This document shows positions 7,621-11,809 of a stretch of DNA of 11,809 bases, one piece after another. The number at the start of each line of letters is the position of its first letter. Positions within the stretch are counted from its first letter, which is position 1. The notes under the pieces are model-generated. The model ran no database searches. It worked only from the letters and a program-made list of their open reading frames with translations, and was not told the origin of the DNA. A program made the position numbers and the translations under genes. The stretch lies in NCBI GenBank assembly GCA_035272265.1, contig DATEQV010000355.1, positions 1-11,809 on the forward strand, given 5' to 3'. This DNA comes from Acidisphaera sp035272265 (lineage in GTDB: Bacteria > Pseudomonadota > Alphaproteobacteria > Acetobacterales > Acetobacteraceae).

Positions 7621-7731
7621 GATAGGGAACGGTGCGAATGCTCAAGCCCGCCGGGACGGCAAAACTGCCGGGTAATTCACTTCGGCCCGCGCGCGGCGCA
7701 GGATGGCCGGACGACGGGGAGGAGACCGACG
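7621..7731. promoter_or_regulatory. Divergent intergenic region mutS/maeB
   Basis: This 111-bp gap between two divergent start codons must hold the promoters of maeB and probably of the mutS-glnD pair. I see no strong sigma-70 boxes. On the mutS strand a TTGAGC and a TATCAT, the latter overlapping the 7620 ATG, lie 15 bases apart; if that were a promoter, mutS translation would have to begin at 7584 or later, so it is weak evidence. A small inverted repeat, CGGCA (7657-7661) and TGCCG (7666-7670) around a 4-base loop, could be an operator half-site pair or chance. Confidence 0.45.
7720..7724 (+). promoter_or_regulatory. Ribosome binding site of maeB (AGGAG)
   Basis: AGGAG, within a longer purine run GGGGAGGAG, ends seven bases before the ATG at 7732. 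It decides the maeB start, because the reading frame is open for more than 2.6 kb further upstream through the antisense of mutS. Confidence 0.8.
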
Positions 7732-10092
<2,361 letters not shown>

Positions 10093-10114
10093 TCGCGGGG
10101 CGGCGTGCGGGCGG

Positions 10115-11359
10115 TCAGTCCGGCCGCACCAGCACGTGCTGCTTGCGCCCGACCGACAGCTTCACCGCGCCGTCGCGCAGGTCCGCCAGCGTGACGACGC
10201 GGGTCTCCTCGGTCACGACGGCGTCGTTGATGCGCACGCCGCCGCCGCGGATCAGGCGGCGCGCCTCGCCGTTGCTCGCAGCCAGCGACACCACGGTCAG
10301 CAGGCGGAAGATCGGCACGCCCTCGGTCAGTTCCGCCGCCGGCACGTGTGCGCTCGGCAGCGTCGCGGCGGTCTGGCCTTCCTCGAACGTGACGCGAGCG
10401 GTTTCAGCGGCGCGCGCCGCTTCGGCGCGCCCGTGCGCGAGTGCGGTCGCCTCGGTCGCCAGCACCTTCTTGGCCTCGTTGACCTCGGCGTGGCGCAGCG
10501 CCTCCAGCCGCGCGATCTCGTCGAGCGGCAGATCGGTGAACAGGCGCAGGAAGCGGCCGACATCGGCGTCGTCAGTGTTGCGCCAGAACTGCCAGTAGTC
10601 GTACGGCGGCAGCTTGTCGGCGGTCAGCCAGATCGCGCCGCGCGCGGTCTTGCCCATCTTCGCACCCGACGCCGTCTGGATCAGCGGCGTGGTCAGGCCG
10701 AACACCGTCGCGCCGTCGGTGCGGCGCACCAGATCGACGCCGGAGACGATGTTGCCCCACTGGTCCGATCCGCCCATCTGCAACGTGACGCCGTGACGGC
10801 GGAACAGCTCGCGGAAGTCGTAGCTTTGCAGGATGGCGTAGTTGAACTCCAGGAACGTCATGCCCTGCTCGCGCTCCAGCCGCGAGCGCACGCTGTCGAA
10901 CGACAGCATCCGGCTGACGCTGAAATGCACGCCCACTTCGCGCAGCAGCTCGATGTAGCCCAGCTTGTCGAGCCAGTCGGCGTTGTTCGGCATGATCGCG
11001 TCCGACGCACCATCGCCGAAACGGATGAACGGGGCGAAGCAGCGGCGGATGCCGGCCAGGTTCTCGGCGATCTGCGCGTCGTCGAGGAAGGCGCGCGCCT
11101 CGTCGCGGAAGCTCGGGTCGCCGATCCGCGTCGTGCCGCCGCCCATCAGCACCACCGGCTTGTGACCGTGCCTTTGGAACAGGCGCAGCAGCATGATCTG
11201 CATCAGGCTGCCGACATGCAGGCTGTCCGCGGTGGCGTCGAAGCCGATATAGCCGGTCAGCCGGGCGCCGGTCAGCGCGTCGTCGAGGGCGTCGGTGTCG
11301 GTGCACTGGAAGACGAAGCCGCGCGCGGTCGCCTCCCGCAGGAACTCGCTGTTGGGCAT
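10115..11359 (-). CDS. tyrS: Tyrosyl-tRNA synthetase
   Basis: TyrS is a class I aminoacyl-tRNA synthetase that charges tRNA-Tyr in the cytoplasm. The 414-residue product carries the HIGH-type motif as DSLHVGSL (H48-S51) and the GGGTTRIGDPS block. It also has the tyrosine-binding and dimer regions (NYAILQSYDFREL, LQMGGSDQWGNIVSG), the KMSKS-type loop as AKMGKTARG (K234-T238) and a C-terminal S4 RNA-binding domain (about 350-414, with NGEARRLIRGGGVRIND). The KMGKT form and overall length are typical of alphaproteobacteria. The start at 11359 (MPNSEFLREATARGF) matches the usual family N-terminus. In-frame ATGs at 11377, 11389 and 11497 exist, but the last two would overlap anmK. No good Shine-Dalgarno precedes any of them. 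The gene converges on maeB with 22 bp between stops and no hairpin-plus-T-run in that gap. Confidence 0.95.
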   Translation of the reverse strand: MPNSEFLREATARGFVFQCTDTDALDDALTGARLTGYIGFDATADSLHVGSLMQIMLLRLFQRHGHKPVVLMGGGTTRIGDPSFRDEARAFLDDAQIAENLAGIRRCFAPFIRFGDGASDAIMPNNADWLDKLGYIELLREVGVHFSVSRMLSFDSVRSRLEREQGMTFLEFNYAILQSYDFRELFRRHGVTLQMGGSDQWGNIVSGVDLVRRTDGATVFGLTTPLIQTASGAKMGKTARGAIWLTADKLPPYDYWQFWRNTDDADVGRFLRLFTDLPLDEIARLEALRHAEVNEAKKVLATEATALAHGRAEAARAAETARVTFEEGQTAATLPSAHVPAAELTEGVPIFRLLTVVSLAASNGEARRLIRGGGVRINDAVVTEETRVVTLADLRDGAVKLSVGRKQHVLVRPD

Positions 11360-11377
11360 GATGCGGGGCGGTAGCAT

Positions 11378-11381
11378 GGAG
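11378..11381 (+). promoter_or_regulatory. Ribosome binding site of anmK (GGAG)
   Basis: GGAG lies six bases before the ATG at 11388 (nine before the second ATG at 11391). It supports the anmK start and falls within the 28-bp gap between the tyrS and anmK start codons. Confidence 0.6.
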
Positions 11382-11387
11382 ACGCAC

Positions 11388-11809
11388 ATGATGGAACCGG
11401 CGATCGGGCTGATGAGCGGCACGTCGCTGGACGGCGTGGACGCCGCCTGGATCGAGACGGACGGCGAACGCATCGGCGCCCTGGGCCCGGCGATCACGCT
11501 GCCCTATGACGACGCGCTGCGGGGACTGCTGCGCGACCTGCTCGACCGCGCGCCGACGCTCGCGTCCGACGACGCCGACCTGCGGCGCGCGACCGCGCTG
11601 CTGACGCAGCGCCATGCCGAAGCAGTCCGCGCACTCGGACGGGACGCGACGATCGTCGGCTTCCACGGCCAGACGATCCTGCACCGTCCCGACGCGCGGC
11701 GAACCTGGCAGATCGGCGACGCGGCCCTGCTCGCCCGGCACACCGGTCTGCCGGTCGCACACGACTTCCGCAGCGCCGACGTGGCCGCGGGCGGCGAGGG
11801 CGCGCCCCT
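11388..11809 (+). CDS. anmK: Anhydro-N-acetylmuramic acid kinase (3' partial)
   Basis: AnmK phosphorylates 1,6-anhydro-MurNAc released from turned-over peptidoglycan, opening the anhydro ring to give MurNAc-6-phosphate for cell-wall recycling. The first 140 residues are present. They show the nucleotide-binding N-terminus IGLMSGTSLDGVDAAW (6-21), the VGFHGQTILHRP block, QIGDAALLA, and AHDFRSADVAAGGEGAP at the window edge, where the family has its catalytic Asp and usually GGQGAP. The Gln-to-Glu difference in that last block is a small oddity. Two consecutive ATGs (11388, 11391) are possible starts; a GGAG six bases before the first favours it. The gene is head-to-head with tyrS, so promoters for the two must overlap each other or each other's 5' coding ends. 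The C-terminal two thirds lie outside the window. Confidence 0.93.
   Translation, partial: MMEPAIGLMSGTSLDGVDAAWIETDGERIGALGPAITLPYDDALRGLLRDLLDRAPTLASDDADLRRATALLTQRHAEAVRALGRDATIVGFHGQTILHRPDARRTWQIGDAALLARHTGLPVAHDFRSADVAAGGEGAP

Noticed and set aside
5059..7731. Plus-strand open frame running without a stop through the antisense of mutS into maeB
   Set aside because: The frame is continuous with maeB, but the protein upstream of 7732 is low-complexity shadow sequence. The AGGAG site and the known malic-enzyme N-terminus set the start at 7732.
11360..11497. Longer tyrS with a start at 11497
   Set aside because: The extra 46 residues are the antisense of the conserved anmK N-terminus and do not resemble the start of TyrS. 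The MPNSEFLREATARGF start at 11359 fits the family.

Overview
The window is chromosomal DNA of a bacterium with very G/C-rich codon third positions. The gene content (glnD, mutS, a malic enzyme of the malic/phosphotransacetylase hybrid type, tyrS with a KMGKT loop, anmK) and the protein sequences fit a high-GC alphaproteobacterium, possibly of the Rhodospirillales/Acetobacteraceae kind. That placement is inference from remembered family sequences; no 16S or other marker is present.

Layout. Positions 1-1552 hold a decayed McrBC restriction locus. There is the end of an unidentified upstream reading frame (stop at 115-117), then the C-terminal part of McrB in the same frame behind that stop (to 399), then a nearly complete McrC broken by two frameshifts (396-1552). 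Codon usage here is visibly less G/C-rich than in the rest of the window. Positions 1553-1867 hold no gene I can recognise. A 16-bp hyphenated palindrome (1850-1865) sits where the composition switches to the G/C-rich style. Positions 1868-1996 (minus strand) are a short, strongly codon-biased open frame that looks like the tail of an unidentified protein.

From 2092 onward the window is dense housekeeping sequence. mutS (4942-7620) and glnD (2092-4938) lie on the minus strand as a tight pair, three bases apart, in the order mutS then glnD. The malic enzyme gene maeB (7732-10092) is divergent from mutS across 111 bp. tyrS (10115-11359, minus) converges on maeB with 22 bp between the stops. anmK (11388 to the window edge, plus, partial) is divergent from tyrS with 28 bp between start codons.

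Functionally these are mismatch repair (MutS), nitrogen-status signalling through PII (GlnD), C4-acid to pyruvate conversion with NADPH production (MaeB), tyrosyl-tRNA charging (TyrS) and cell-wall amino-sugar recycling (AnmK). I saw no CRISPR array, tRNA, rRNA, intact transposase or phage gene. I do not see a convincing new system. The parts most worth a second look are the broken McrBC locus and the junction between it and the glnD end of the housekeeping block.
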